From contig CM018690.1 of assembly GCA_009363875.1 (NCBI GenBank), positions 12,369,971 to 12,433,970 on the forward strand: a stretch of 64,000 nucleotides of DNA. The letters are read 5' to 3'. The notes beneath the pieces were generated by a model, which was given only the letters and a program-made list of their open reading frames with translations, was not told the DNA's origin and did not search any database. Within the stretch, counting starts at the first letter, position 1. Each line of letters opens with the position of its first letter. The translations under genes and the position numbers were made by a program. This stretch comes from Mikania micrantha. Taxonomy: Eukaryota; Streptophyta; Magnoliopsida; Asterales; Asteraceae. Positions 1 to 12,606 of the stretch are shown here, piece after piece.

Positions 1-3
1 ACC

Positions 4-381
4 TAGGGGTGTTCAAAAAATCTGAAATCCAAAACTCGAATCGTATTCAAAACCCGAAATAATCGATCATAATCAAAGATTCGGATAGATTCGGATCGGA
101 TATCCGTTTTTCTAATTTAGATCGGATCGGATTTCGTATAGACAAAATCTTGTTTATTCGGATCGGATATCCAAATACAATCTGAATAACCCAGATAAAA
201 CCTATTTATTCAGGTTGTTCGGATTATTCGATGCAAAACTAAGTTTATTCGAGTTTCTCAGATAGATTCGGATCGAATTAACAACTTTCAAACTTGGTTC
301 GGGTTTCGGATAGGTTTTAAATTTTCAAATCCGAATAATTCGATTCGAATAAACTGTTATCCGACCCGATGAACACCCATA
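4..381. mobile_element. hAT-type non-autonomous element (MITE)
   Basis: The stretch starts TAGGGGTGTTCA (4-15) and ends TGAACACCCATA (370-381), an inverted repeat matching at 11 of 12 positions. The inside is built from degenerate words such as GGATCGGAT and TTCGGAT with no coding potential. The 8 bp after the right end are CTTGGACC. The only three bases visible to the left (1-3) are ACC, as expected for an 8-bp hAT duplication cut by the window edge. The family assignment rests on terminal sequence and presumed TSD length. Confidence 0.6.
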
Positions 382-389
382 CTTGGACC

Positions 390-1340
390 CCGTTAGAGGC
401 GCTCCCGCAACGGGGCGCGGTCCCCTTAAGTCCCAAGTTTGGTCAAGAGCTCAGAAATAACAAACAAACGTCTCCACATATCCAACTTTTTAAGATTCAC
501 ATACAATTACAGAACAATTTTCACAAAGTTGTTTCTCCTTGTCATACAAAAAACACCAATGTTAAAATAAAACAAGTTAAATAAACGAACCCATTAATCA
601 ATAACCTAACCTAAATTTAAGATTAATTTCTCCAATTATTATAACATATCGCAGAATTTAAATAAAAAATCTTTTAATTCTCCGCTATTTTAAAATAATA
701 ACATAACTATATATATTGGGATACAACTTGTCAAGTAGCTATTTATTCATAAAAAAATATGCCATTTTTTACGTAGAATATAAAACATAGATTAGTTTAA
801 TTCAAATTTTGTATGTCAAATTACCTGCTTTATATTTATGTTAGTGGAAATTAGAAAATTAATTTGTTTTATTCTATTTAGATCTAGATAAGTCTTATAT
901 GTATATTTTATTTTCTAAATAATTTACGTGATTTAATATACATATAAGTAGCCACAATATAAATTAGTTTTATATCAATCTGTTAGCTAGTCATGTATTT
1001 TAATTTATAATCTTATCACTTTAATAATTACATTATAATTATTTGTTTTATTCATCAAAGTGCAATTTGTAAAATAGGAATAAAAGTTATCTTTAAAAAA
1101 CTTACAAAACAAATAAAATCAGTGGCATTCAAATAATGTCGGAAACTGCCACGTAACCACCATAACCAACAGAAACAACCATATAACCTGTAACCAATAT
1201 AAACGTTGGAAACATCCATGTAACTGTCAGAAACCATAGTAACTTTCGAAAAGCACCTTGCTACCGCCTATTTTAAACAATTCAATTCTAATTTTAGGAT
1301 GAGTTAATTATAAACATCAATTCTGCCATTACCTACAAAC
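390..1340. other. AT-rich intergenic DNA
   Basis: No convincing gene, RNA or terminal repeat is visible. A short stretch near 1135-1250 repeats words like GTAACC and GAAACC irregularly, which I read as low complexity. Confidence 0.5.
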
Positions 1341-1343
1341 ATC

Positions 1344-2122
1344 TCTCTCTATATATATTATTAATATATATATATATTAAAAAGCAACCAAATTTAATAG
1401 TATAAATATTTATATTATATTGAAATAGTAATTAATTAATATATATACACACACATATACTATTGCAATATAATATGCATATATATATACACATAACAAC
1501 AACCTTACACAGTATATTCCCACTTTCAGTAGGGTCTGGAAGAAAATGATAGATACAAATCTTACTCTATCCCAATTGAGATAGAGAGGCTGCACCAAAA
1601 GAGTTTCCGGCTCAAAGTTATTGTTTGAAATTGATCATCTCAATGATTTTAACGTTATTTTCACAAAATAATTAAAATAACGTTAAAATTAGTGCACTTT
1701 TACTTTTGCCCTTAAGGGCTTACACATGCATACATTATATGTGTGCACCGCAAATAGGGCGTAACGGTGAGTGCTATAGTTAAAAAACGAGGTACTTTCT
1801 AAGGTTTTAGCGGTGTTTGGAGGAGATAACGGTGATTTATTTGTTCTCACAAAAAATCGATGTTTGTTTAGAGATTTTAATTTTTTTATTTCAGCCAATT
1901 GGTTGCTGGTGAGAAAGATTTTGTGAGTACTTTTTTATTATTTTCGTAACATATTTTTATGGATTTTGTATGATTTTATTTTTTAATGATAAATCAGTAT
2001 AGAGTTCGTGATGAAAGATTTGATTTTGCTATGCAACTTATGCTTCTGCAAATGATATATAATACACATTATCAGGATTGCATTGTGATAACCCGCCGCA
2101 ACGCGTGAGGGGAAAAACCTAG
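1344..2122 (+). mobile_element. possible non-autonomous Helitron
   Basis: The right end reads CCCGCCGCAACGCGTGAGG, a short GC-rich imperfect hairpin, followed a few bases later by CTAG (2119-2122) and then T. That is the layout of a plant Helitron 3' terminus. The proposed left end is the TCTCTCTATATATATT stretch at 1344, which resembles common Helitron 5' ends. The 5' boundary is weakly supported, because (AT)n runs here would look similar. No Rep/helicase coding is present. Confidence 0.35.
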
Positions 2123-3496
2123 TTATTAATTAAAGCATAATTGGTGGACATGCATATTGCATTGTTATATATGACTTACACCAAGTTTGGATGTATATTA
2201 TTATCAACTGTTAGATTTATAATTTTTTTTTTCTTGTAGTGGTATTTGTGTAACCATATCATTGGTGTAAATTGCAAGAGATGGAAATGAAAATTAATTG
2301 TAACAAGCTAGTGGTGGAGCTTATTCCTAGATATATATATCATTAATATTTACATTGGAGTTTATTTTAAGGGTATAGCATATAAAAATTACTATTTGGT
2401 TAGTTGTCCTTTAATTTTTCTTTTATAAGACTACTAATTTTTAAGGTGCTATTTAAAGTCAAATATATACGAGTGTAGAGAGGCATGATTCACCTTATGG
2501 CTATTACATGAGGTTTTGAAATTAAAATATTACAAATTTGAATTTAAACGAGAAATATTGTAATTAAATAATAACTTTTATTTATCTATATGATTGGAAA
2601 TAAAATATAACCCATTAGTATTTGTTTAACACGTATAACTTCGTCAAGATCAATTTAAATTTTGATTTTTTTGAACATATTTGTAACACATGTATAACAC
2701 TTTATTTTTTTATATGTTTGTATAAATTCGTCATCGATGTTAGTATATTTTTTCATGTTGTAATGAATTGTTGTGTGTATTTTTTCTATTATTACATTTC
2801 GAATCTTATAGTTGTTTCATGGATTGAATATATTACACAAGCGTAGTTTTTACAATATTAGGAAAAATTGATACATATGTTTAGTTATTTGTATTTGTTT
2901 GTGACATTGTTGAAAATTAAAATGTTTACAAATGCGTAATTTTTTGAATTTTATAATCCTTGTGTGAGAGAGTTTTCTTCTCATTGTACATATGTGTGGT
3001 TTTACTAAATTCTAATTGTACATTCGTGTAGCGTTTATTGTGCTTCAGAATATGTAATATTGTTGATAACTGATTTGTTACGCTTGTGTAGTTTTTTAAG
3101 GTTTATAAATAGAGGAGTTTTTTTTTAATCTACACATATGTAGTTGTGTTTGTTATTCTTATTATTATTATTGTTATTTTGCATTTAAACAAAAATTACA
3201 TATGCAGTGCTGATTAATCTAGAAAATAAATAGAGTAGAGAGAGACGAAGAGTGATGATACATAAGAGAGTAAAAGAAAGTAATTTATATAAGGGTACGG
3301 ATATTGATACACCGGTGTATCTATAACAACATATTTCGTATTTTTTAATGTTAAAAAATATTTATGAGTAAAAATTATATTAGTATGATGTGATGCATGG
3401 TGTATAAAAGAGATTATAGTGTATGAATTGTTGGAATTTTATTAGAAAATGAGATTGTACTAACTTTGTACAATCATAATTATATGTATTTGTTAT
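2123..3496. other. AT-rich intergenic DNA with a decayed word repeat
   Basis: No gene is visible. Between about 2830 and 3150 the words ACATATGTGTAG, ACATTCGTGTAG, ACGCTTGTGTAG and ACACATATGTAG recur irregularly on the plus strand. This may be a very old tandem repeat. Confidence 0.4.
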
Positions 3497-3501
3497 ATAT
3501 T

Positions 3502-3564
3502 TGAGAGGGCCCGAGCCCCAGGAGTCCCCTCCGTTGGTTTATGCATTAAACACATATTTCTTAA
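3502..3564 (-). repeat. Element D 3' LTR, segment 1 (outer end)
   Basis: This is the first 63 bp of D's 3' LTR on the plus-strand map. It starts TGAGAGGGCCCGAGCC and matches the start of the other LTR at 43650. It is cut at the CTTAA site (3560-3564) where C1 inserted. The reading resumes at 32997. Confidence 0.85.
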
Positions 3565-4280
3565 TGTCACACCCCCAAATTCCCACTCGTGGAGTCAGTC
3601 CACGTGGGTGTGACGTGGCCAGGATCACAGCTCATGGTCATATAGAACGACTCTATATGAGTTACACAATCACACATATTTATAAAATGGACAAGTTTTC
3701 ATAAGTAGGCAGCGGAAAGATAAGATAAATCAAGCAGCGGAATATTCAAAGTATTACAGCGGAAAATAAATTGTATCAGACATTACATAGCTTAAATGGT
3801 TTTAAAACAAATCCAATGCACACAAAAGCCTAGGACACGAGTCTATATGCAAGCCAGACTCCTTAGTGCTTCCTTGTGCGCATCCTAGCGTGTGCTCCAT
3901 TTAGTTACCTGAGAATACATGCGAAAAGTGTCAACTAAAAGGTTGGTGAGTTCACAGGTTTAGACAGACTGAAAAGTAAACAGATATATACTGGGCATGT
4001 TAAGTTTAGTTGTGAATCTACGATCCGTGGAGTGTGTCAGTTCATCTTACCGAAACTCGACTGTTCCCGTTTGCCTCCGTGGGTCATCACTGAACTCGAC
4101 ATCAACATCGAAATTACACTCGTTATGACCTCCAGTCAACATTGGTGCCGAGTGGGGTTAGTCAAACCCAGTAGTACTACGTAATTACGACTCGTTTGTT
4201 ATACAACTAACGGTAAGGATAAGTGAGGACTTTAAGCGATAATAGTTACACTCGAAAATGGTTTTCACAACATACCAGTC

Positions 4281-7200
4281 TGTCACACCCCGGGCCGGCG
4301 GGAACGGATCGGGTTTTCCCGTCGGGCGGAAGGTTCCCGGGGCGCGATATCTTGGAGTGATAATCAAATGATCAGATTGTTTACATAGCACATGAGATAT
4401 AAATGAGAAATGCTAATCATGACATGGGATAGAATTACAAAGTTAAATTACATTGTACATCATAATTTAACTAAGTAAATCTAATCAAAAGAATCAATGA
4501 GTTTATATCTTGAACTGTACAAGATATACAAAAGTGATTCACTGTTTTGTCATATCAAAAGTATGCAGTCAAAAGTAAACTAGGTCTTCTAAGAGTCCAC
4601 TAGCTTATCACTTGCACATATGTATCTACACCTGTCCGTCACCTGAGAAAACATGCATTTAAACAAAGTCAACACTAGGTTGGTGAGTTCATAAGTAAGT
4701 AAATTGAAAACCATTGAATTGATCATGCACACATCCACAATGTCATAGTTGTTGCTTGTAATACTTGTTTCATCTATACCACCCAATGGCCTCTCCTTAG
4801 TTATATGTACAAGTAGTGTATCACCTGATCAAGTATGCTTATATATAGGGAATCCTGAAAGGGTCAAGCCCAGACGCTATCCCACCACATACTCAGTCAA
4901 GTTCCACACCACTTGCGATACAACTAAAGATATCCATTTCCCCGCTTATTCATCGCACTTGATATGTATTCAGTTATTGTATTGATGATAGAATAATATA
5001 TTGTATGGGGTTTAATTATCAAACCGAAGTATTGATAACCCTCGATGTATTAAGGAATTTTAGATTAATATAATCTTGTCCTTGTATTATTCTATACTTG
5101 AGGTGGGTTAACTGATGATACTCTATTAAATATTAAGAGTGTGAGTTAACCCCTTGCAACTTGTTCTTGAACCCTAGTGCATAGAGCCTAAAAGGAATCC
5201 ATTGAAATCCTCACGTAATCAGATTTCAATGCATCCGATTTATCTCTACCACTTTGCATGTCTATTGTCCTCAACGAATTCTATTACTAGTAGTGTAACA
5301 TGAGAGCAGATCAACTTCTCAATCTACTAGTCAATAGGGTTTTCGCTGGATTAATTACTTATCACTGTAGATTAATATCACCATGTGTCGCTTACCAGAA
5401 CCTGACTTGAGGTCGCCCTGTCACCGGTCATACGTTACCGGCCAATGAATCAATACGATCAACATACTAGCCCTACAAGCTAGAGGTTTGTCAAACCTAT
5501 GGTACCACTATGCTATCGTCGGTTTAGTCACGTCAAACTAACTGGTCAGCGAATTAAAGGGGCTTACATGATCACTTGAACAACTTGGCACATGATTGAA
5601 GTGATATAATGCAAACAGGTCAATAGTAACTAATTGTAATTGTATTCACTTGTACTCTTGTTCTCATTGTCATATGTTCTCCGTGATATTAACAAAGTTA
5701 AATAAGAACTAGTCTTATTAGGTTATGTTAATTAATTGAGTGAATGATGTTGTTATCATGAAATTATGTTATCATGATTATCATTCCATGCTACTTGTTC
5801 TTCTTGTAATATGTGTTGAGTTATAAAGTTAAGTTTTATAAGATCTAGTCTTATTACACTTATTTAACTCTTGTATTGAATGATGTAGTAAAGATATATT
5901 ATCTTTATATCATTCTTGTGTTTTGCTCTTGTAATCATGTCATCATGTTTCCTTGTAATTGTTACAATGTCATTTCTTGTAAGAATAACTAAGTGTTGTA
6001 AGAGTTAACTTACTACTAAGTTATTCTATTGTATCGATGAGTTATGATATTAAAATATCATCATCATCTTATCTTTCCTGTATTCTTGAATTCAAACAAG
6101 CATGCATACAATGATTTATGATAATAAGCAATTTAATATCAAATAATCAAAGTATTAACAATATGTAAGCAAAACTTTTAAATAAATAAAAGTAAAGTAT
6201 GTTTCTCAGCCCCGAGAGTTAAAAATCAGTAAAGATTAAAGAAAAGGGGCATATGAACTCACCTTGTGTCCGTAGTAGTTGACTATGTAAAATACGAATG
6301 CACGCTCTCTTTGTTTGCACTTGTTATGATGTTCACGCTCCTGTATTGATTTCATAATGTTTGTAATTGTAAGTATGAGTTGTATCCGTTTGTGTGTGTA
6401 GGTGTTAGCCTCATAATTGGCTAACACTCGTGGGTCTCGGTCGTCATTCGGCCCCTGTTTGTTCGTTATGGATGTTATGTTCAACTTGATTCAACATCAT
6501 GACGTTAAGGTTTCCAAGTGTCTAACTTAGGTCCTTGGTTAACATTGATAATCCTTATTGAAATCTCTCGTTTAGTGAAGTATTGATGTTCAAATCTTAA
6601 ATGTGAAAGCTTTAAATAAAATTAATTCCTTGTTTTAAGGAATTAAGTTAATCACTTGTTTAGGAAGACCTAAGAATCTCCCATGCACACCCATGCATGC
6701 TTAAGGTTTACGTAGCCCATCATTGTTCATCATGCTATCCCCTCGTGATCTTGGTTCGTTAATTTTCAACTTAAGGGTTCTTGGGCCGAAAGAGCTTGGA
6801 CGTATGAGGGTCACGGTCGAATGATGGGCCGCCGAAAGAGGTGTTGGTCGAATGACTAGGTCGAATGGGCCATGTTCGGGCGAAGGAGAGCTACTGATCG
6901 AATGAGTATCCGTCGAATGAGGACTGTCGAATGAGCTTGGCCGAAAGAGGCCTAGTTCGATGGTTGCCCATTCGCCGAATGATGGTTTGCTTCGCTCTTA
7001 GCCATTCGCCGAAGGAGGATGTGCCGAAGGAGTCGACCTATTCGCCGAAGGAGGATATTCTAAGGGTCATTCGGCGATCTGAGGGTGGCGCCATTCGGCC
7101 GCTCGAATAACCAGATGCAGCCATGGTTTTCCAAGGAAATCGACCAGGGATCGAACTACAACTTGTTCCTAACACTTTCTAAAGGTGTGGTGAGTGATTT

Positions 7201-8299
7201 GCCCAAGTTCTTAAGGCTCGAAACCGGGTTTTTGGGTGGGATTCGAACTAGGGTTAGAAAACCCTAAAATTGCTACTCACATCGTGATTTTACCTCGAAT
7301 CAGACGGTTGGAAGCTCGATTTTCTTGTGCTTTCGTGATCTAGGAGTTGTGATGGTTGTTTTGACACCAAAATGGCTTGAAGTGGTTGAGAAATGAGTGA
7401 GTTTGAGGTTTGAATCTTAGAGAGAGAAAATAGAGAGAGAAAGTGACGGTGGAGATGGTTTAGAGAGAGAGTGTGAGGAGAGTAAATGAGGAAGATGACC
7501 TCATTTGTTGTTTATATACCCCGAGGGTATTCGGGTTCGTTTTCGTGGCTCGGTTCGTAATTTCGTACGTTTCCGGAACGTAACGCGCGTATTTATGGAC
7601 TAATAATTAAACAGTTTTAATTATTCAATTTTGATGAGTTTCAAAATTGTAAAACATTATATATTTTGTTTTATTAATTTAAAGTCGTTCGTGTCGAGTT
7701 TTCGTTTCGTTTCGTCAGAACGCGTCACCTTCGCGCGTATTCGTTCGAATCGTCACCCGAACAAACACGACGATGGTTTAGCTTTCTGACTTTTGTTTTC
7801 TACTTTTCAGTCATTATTTCAGAACTTTAAACTCACAGATATGTTTTTGTGAATCGTCACTCACGCAAACACACTGTCAGTTCGTTATCCTAAAATAACA
7901 CTGCATTTGTGTTTGAATTGTGTTTCCTCACTGTCGGACTCAACTAAACATTCTGTTTTCACATTGTTCTTGTACTGATTCGTCGGCCATCTGATTCCTG
8001 TCATCTGTGGACATCAGATCGCAACCGATTTGCTTTCGTTGTTTACTTGAACACTGTTGTTTCCTGTGATTCGTTGTGTTAACTGTACTTAAGTTTTCAC
8101 TTAAATACACACAACTATTGTTTCAAATGTATGTTGTACTTACTGTATTTAAGTTTACACAAAAATACGTACAACTATGTATTGTATTTTGAAATCTGAT
8201 AATACAATTACTGATCATGAACATGTATTTACACATAGTATAAGGTGAAAGTACACATACCGTACGGACTTGCCGGACGATCTGGTACTTGCTGTTACA
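4281..8299 (-). repeat. Element A 3' LTR
   Basis: This 4019-bp LTR runs on the minus strand from TGTAACAGC (8299) to GGTGTGACA (4281). A TATATAAA box on the minus strand lies at about 7511-7518, just before a run of AG-rich leader sequence (7400-7500), as expected at a U3/R junction. Downstream in the transcribed direction is a cluster of TCGAATGA, CCGAAAGAG and CCGAAGGAG words (about 6785-7080). Farther on is a degenerate repeat of about 135 bp (about 5690-6060) whose units share AAGANCTAGTCTTA. It holds one 14-bp unit that is absent from the partner LTR. Confidence 0.9.
7511..7518 (-). promoter_or_regulatory. TATA box of element A 3' LTR
   Basis: The minus strand reads TATATAAA, preceded by a GC-richer stretch and followed by a leader rich in CTCTCT-type sequence. 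The matching box in the 5' LTR (about 30018-30025), on the same strand, would drive element transcription. Confidence 0.45.
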
Positions 8300-8335
8300 G
8301 TCTCCCCTTGTTAAGGAAATTTCATCCCGAAATTT
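8300..8335 (-). promoter_or_regulatory. Element A polypurine tract and post-stop hairpin
   Basis: Minus strand AAGGGGAGAC (8309-8300) abuts the LTR start TGTAACA and is the plus-strand primer for reverse transcription. Seven bases upstream is a 7-bp stem with a 5-base loop (8317-8335: AAATTTC, loop ATCCC, GAAATTT on the plus strand). It lies just after the integrase stop codon. The same arrangement occurs in B and, with a different stem sequence, in D. Confidence 0.75.
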
Positions 8336-8341
8336 AAGCAT

Positions 8342-9738
8342 TTAAGTCGGACTTAAATTCTCGAACAGATGGGGATACTTTGCTTTCATGTTGTCCTCGC
8401 GTTCCCAGGTAAACTCTGGTCCACGCTTGGAGTTCCATCGAACCTTTACAATAGGGATACGGCTTCGTTTCAGTCTTTTGACTTCACGTTCCATAACCTC
8501 TACAGGTTCTTCAATGAAATGTAATTGCTCGTCAATTTGTATCTCTTCCAACGGTATGATCAATGTTTCGTCTGCTAGACACCTCTTGAGATTTGATACA
8601 TGAAATACATCGTGTACTCCGCTGAGTTCATCAGGGAGTCTAAGTCTGTATGCCATTGGACCTATGCGTTGAGTAATCTCAAACGGTCCGACATACCGAG
8701 GTGCTAGTTTGCCTTTAGCCCCAAATCGAACTACGCCTTTCCATGGGGACACTTTCAACATAACCCGGTCACCCACATCAAATTCCAAAGGCTTGCGCTG
8801 TTTGTCTGCGTAACTCTTTTGGCGGCTACGTGTTGCTTGTAATCGTTGTTGTATCTGGGCAATTTTATCAGTAGTTTCTTGAATAAGCTCAGGCCCAGTG
8901 ATTATGTTGTCTCCTACTTCGGTCCAACAAATTGGAGACCGACATTTTCTACCATAAAATGCTTCAAAAGGAGCACATCCAATGCTGCTGTGGTAGCTAT
9001 TGTTGTAGGAGAACTCAATGAGAGGTAAGTGTGTGTCCCAACTTCCACCGAAGTCTAGGATGCATGTTCTCAACATATCCTCTAGGGTTTGAATGGTGCG
9101 TTCGCTTTGTCCATCCGTTTGTGGATGATAAGCGGTGCTCAAGTTAACACTTGTCCCTAAGGATTGCTGCAATGATTGCCAGAACCGCGAAGTAAATCGA
9201 CTGTCCCGGTCTGAAATAATAGACAATGGCACACCGTGCCTTACTACTATTTCATCAATGTATAGTCTCGCTAGTTTCTCCATCTTGTATGTCTCTCTGA
9301 TCGGCAAGAAGTGTGCGGACTTGGTCAATTGATCAATGATGACCCAAATAGAATCATGTCCACTGGAAGTGCGGGGCAGCTTGGTAATGAAATCCATAGC
9401 TATTTGCTCCCACTTCCATTGTGGTATCTCCGGTTGTTCCAGCAAACCCGAAGGTTTCTGGTGTTCAGCTTTGACTTTGGCACATGTGATACATTTGCCA
9501 ACATAAGTGGCAATGTCTTTCTTCATACCCGACCACCAATAAAATGACCTAAGATCTTGGTACATCTTATCGGCACCAGGATGAACTGAATAACGTGTCT
9601 TGTGTGCCTCGTCAAGTATGAGTGTTCGAAGTTCATCTAATGCTGGAATCCAAACACGATCCAGATAATAGATAACTCCGTCTTGTTTTGTCTTGAAGTG
9701 TTTCTCGGCTCCACAATCGAGCTCGCGTTTCAGGTTGT
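8342..9738 (-). pseudogene. Element A integrase with chromodomain-like C terminus (frame-separated)
   Basis: This is the integrase part of A's pol, in a different frame from the upstream RNase H. The N-terminal HHCC zinc region is readable upstream of the first Met (CITC pair visible). The catalytic core keeps its acidic triad, in the contexts MDFITKLPR, ISDRDSRF and DGQSERTIQ. A GPF-type module (RYVGPFEI) follows, then a chromodomain-like tail (VKVRWNSKRGPEFTWE) ending at ENLSPT. The integrase itself looks intact. It is listed as a pseudogene because it lacks its own start and is cut off from gag-pro-RT by the deletion near 9740. It could only be made by frameshifting or from a repaired relative. 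I cannot tell whether the shift came before or after insertion. Confidence 0.85.
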
Positions 9739-9739
9739 A

Positions 9740-11609
9740 AAATGCGATCTCTCAAACTGGTTTGCACAGTCATTCCCATAGCACGAACGCGTAAAGGTTT
9801 GACTCTTTCCTTCCGGCTCAAAGCGTCTGCAACAACATTTGCTTTGCCCGGATGGTATTTGATCACACAATCGTAATCGTTCAGGAGCTCAACCCAACGT
9901 CTCTGTCTCATGTTAAGCTCCTTCTGATCAAAGATGTGCTGTAAACTCTTGTGATCTGTGAAGATAGTGCATTTGGTACCGTGCAGGTAGTGCCTCCAAA
10001 TCTTTAGTGCAAAAACAACCGCTCCCAGTTCAAGATCGTGTGTTGTGTAATTCTTCTCATGTATCTTCAGCTGTCGTGAGGCATAAGCAATGACTTTGTC
10101 TCGTTGCATCAAAACACATCCGAGTCCCTGATGGGAAGCATCACAGTAAACTACAAAGTCATCATTGCCTTCTGGGAGTGTTAAGATTGGAGCATTGCAC
10201 AATCTTTGTTTCAATGCCTGGAATGCCTCTTCTTGTTTCTGAGTCCACACAAAAGGTTCAGTCTTCTGTGTGAGTTTGGTGAGAGGCAAGGCTATTTTAG
10301 AGAAATTCGAAATAAATCTCCTGTAATAACCTGCCAATCCCAAAAATGATCGGATTTCTGTCGGTGTTGTAGGCACATCCCAGTTCTTGATTGCTTCTAT
10401 CTTGGCAGGATCCACATGAATACCATCACTGTTAATCACGTGACCCAAAAACTGAACTTCTCTCAACCAAAATTCACACTTGGAGAATTTGGCATAGAGT
10501 CGTTCTTCTTTCAGAAGCTCTAAAACTGTCTTGAGGTGTTGCTCATGTTCCTGCTTGGTTCTTGAATAAATCAGTATATCGTCAATGAAGACGATTACAA
10601 ACTGATCTAGATACGGCTTGCACACCCGGTTCATTAAGTCCATGAACACAGCCGGTGCGTTAGTTAATCCGAATGGCATCACCATAAATTCGTAATGACC
10701 ATATCGAGTACGAAAAGCCGTCTTGGGTATGTCTTCTTCTTGTATCCGGAGCTGATGATAACCTGATCTCAGGTCTATCTTTGAAAAGTACTGTGCTCCC
10801 TGTAACTGATCGAACAAATCATCAATCCTCGGTAACGGGTACCGATTCTTGATGGTGAGTTTGTTGAGTTCTCGATAGTCGATGCACATTCTGAAAGTTC
10901 CATCCTTCTTTTTGACAAAAAGAACCGGAGCTCCCCACGGGGAAAAGCTCGGTCGGATGAATCCTTTATCGAGAAGTTCTTGCAATTGGTTAGACAACTC
11001 TTGCATCTCCGATGGTGCGAGTCTGTAGGGAGATTTGGCTACAGGAGTTGCTCCCGGAATCAAATCGATGCGGAACTGCACCGCTCTCTCGGGTGGCAGT
11101 CCCGGTAAGTCATCCGGAAACACTTCTGTAAAATCTCTCACAATTGGTACATCTTGAATCTTGATTTCTTTCTTGTCCTTCTGAACCATGTGAGCTAAAA
11201 ATGCAACACATTGTTTCCTCAAGCACTTGCGAGCTTTCATGCATGAAATTATCTTGACACTGCGTTTCGCTTGATCTCCTCGAATCTCCAAGACTTCATT
11301 GTTTTCCATAGGAATACGTAGTAGTTTATCAGAACAGATGAACTCAACTCGGTTAAGAGATAGCCAATCCATTCCGATGATGATGTCGAAACTGCCCAGC
11401 TCCATCGGTATCAAGTCGATGGAAAATGTATGATCACCAAGTGTTAGTGGGCAATTCCTAAGTACTGTGTCAACTGTAATCTGTTTGCCATTAGCTATCT
11501 CAATACTATAAGGGGAGTCTAATGATTCCTCAGCATGATTAAGATGGCTAGCAAAATCAGATGAGATAAAACTCTGATCCGCACCAGTATCAAATAGTAT
11601 AGATGCATA
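9740..11609 (-). pseudogene. Element A protease - reverse transcriptase - RNase H (5' truncated, 3' frameshifted)
   Basis: The frame opens at the B junction and starts inside the protease (YASILFDTGADQSF, catalytic DTGA at about 11581-11591). The reverse transcriptase has the palm motif FIDDILIYS (about 10574-10590) and MPFGLTNAPAVF. RNase H follows (YCDASHQGLGCVL, then TDHKSLQHIF), ending in the conserved VVADALSRKERVKPL. After MTVQTSLRDRI the frame diverges from B. About 33 bases in B are replaced by about 4 here, a net loss of about 29 bp, and the shifted frame stops at 9633. The protease N terminus and the gag link (about 57 bp) are gone at the B insertion. All catalytic residues I can see are present. 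Confidence 0.88.
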
Positions 11610-11805
11610 GATCGTAAGGTCAAGCAACTGAGACGAAGTCGTATTCCTATTGTTAAAGTTCGTTGGAACTCAAAGCGCGGACCTGAGTTTACTTGGGAAC
11701 GTGAAGATCACATGAGAAACAAGTATCCCCAACTCTTTGCTGAGGAAGTCGTACCGAATAACGAGTCTTAAATTTCGGGACGAAATTTCTCTAACAAGGG
11801 GAGAC
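11610..11805 (+). pseudogene. Truncated second copy of element B pol 3' end
   Basis: These 196 bp are identical to 20794-20989. They hold the last codons of the integrase/chromodomain-like tail (RSRIPIVKVRWNSKRG and FTWERED), the stop, the post-stop hairpin (11770-11788) and the polypurine tract (11796-11805) before the LTR. Upstream it breaks off abruptly into A's protease sequence in the opposite orientation. Confidence 0.9.
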
Positions 11806-12598
11806 TGTAACATCAGTGCCGGACGCGTGCCGGAACAGTGATCGTAACAGTAAACATGTACAGTGATTCAGGTACACATTTCGTTAAACTATGATTAGAC
11901 TATTTATATATTTGATTAGCATGAAACTATTAAACGATTGTCTGAAGCTGACTAAAACCTTAGGGTTTAACAGTCAGAATACATGTCAGACAACACAGTG
12001 TTGAAAAACGAATACATGATGTGATAATTGTTTGCATAAACGTATGTGAGGATAAACACGACAAAACCTTAACGGTTATTGTTGCAGAATGCTAAACCGA
12101 CGAGTTATTCGTATAGGTGACGATCTGTACGAATGATTCTGATAGTTTAACGTTCTGAAATAATGACTTAACAGTAGAAAACAAGAATCAGAAAGCCAAA
12201 CCATCGACGTGCTCGTTCGAATGACGATTCGAACGAATACGCGCGATGGTGACGCGATCTGATTAAACGAATAACGATTCGAACGATCTTAAATTTAAAG
12301 AAATATAATATTTCTTATTTTACAATTTTGAAACTCATCATAAAATAAATTAAACTTAACTACTTTATTAAATCGCGAACAAATTAATTAAACGCGAAAA
12401 ATTAAACAAAACGCGTATACTATTAAAATTCGATATTTATTTATACGTAACGATATTTAATATAATTCTTAATAATATTTATAATTTGATCATCATAAGA
12501 TAATTCTTTTATTTTATTTACGAAACATACGCGTAAAGTGCCGGATACGCGACAAAACCGTAAACCGAGCAACCGAAACGGACCCGAACCACCCGGAG

Positions 12599-12606
12599 TA
12601 TAAATA
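12599..12606 (+). promoter_or_regulatory. TATA box of element B 5' LTR
   Basis: TATAAATA lies at the end of an acceptor-like GC-richer stretch and just before a leader with CTCTCTCTCTACC. The identical site in the other LTR is 21783-21790. It is the likely Pol II promoter for the intact gag-pol unit. Confidence 0.55.

Noticed and set aside
1135..1250. Possible tandem repeat of GTAACC/GAAACC words
   Set aside because: No constant period and only a few copies. It is treated as low complexity.
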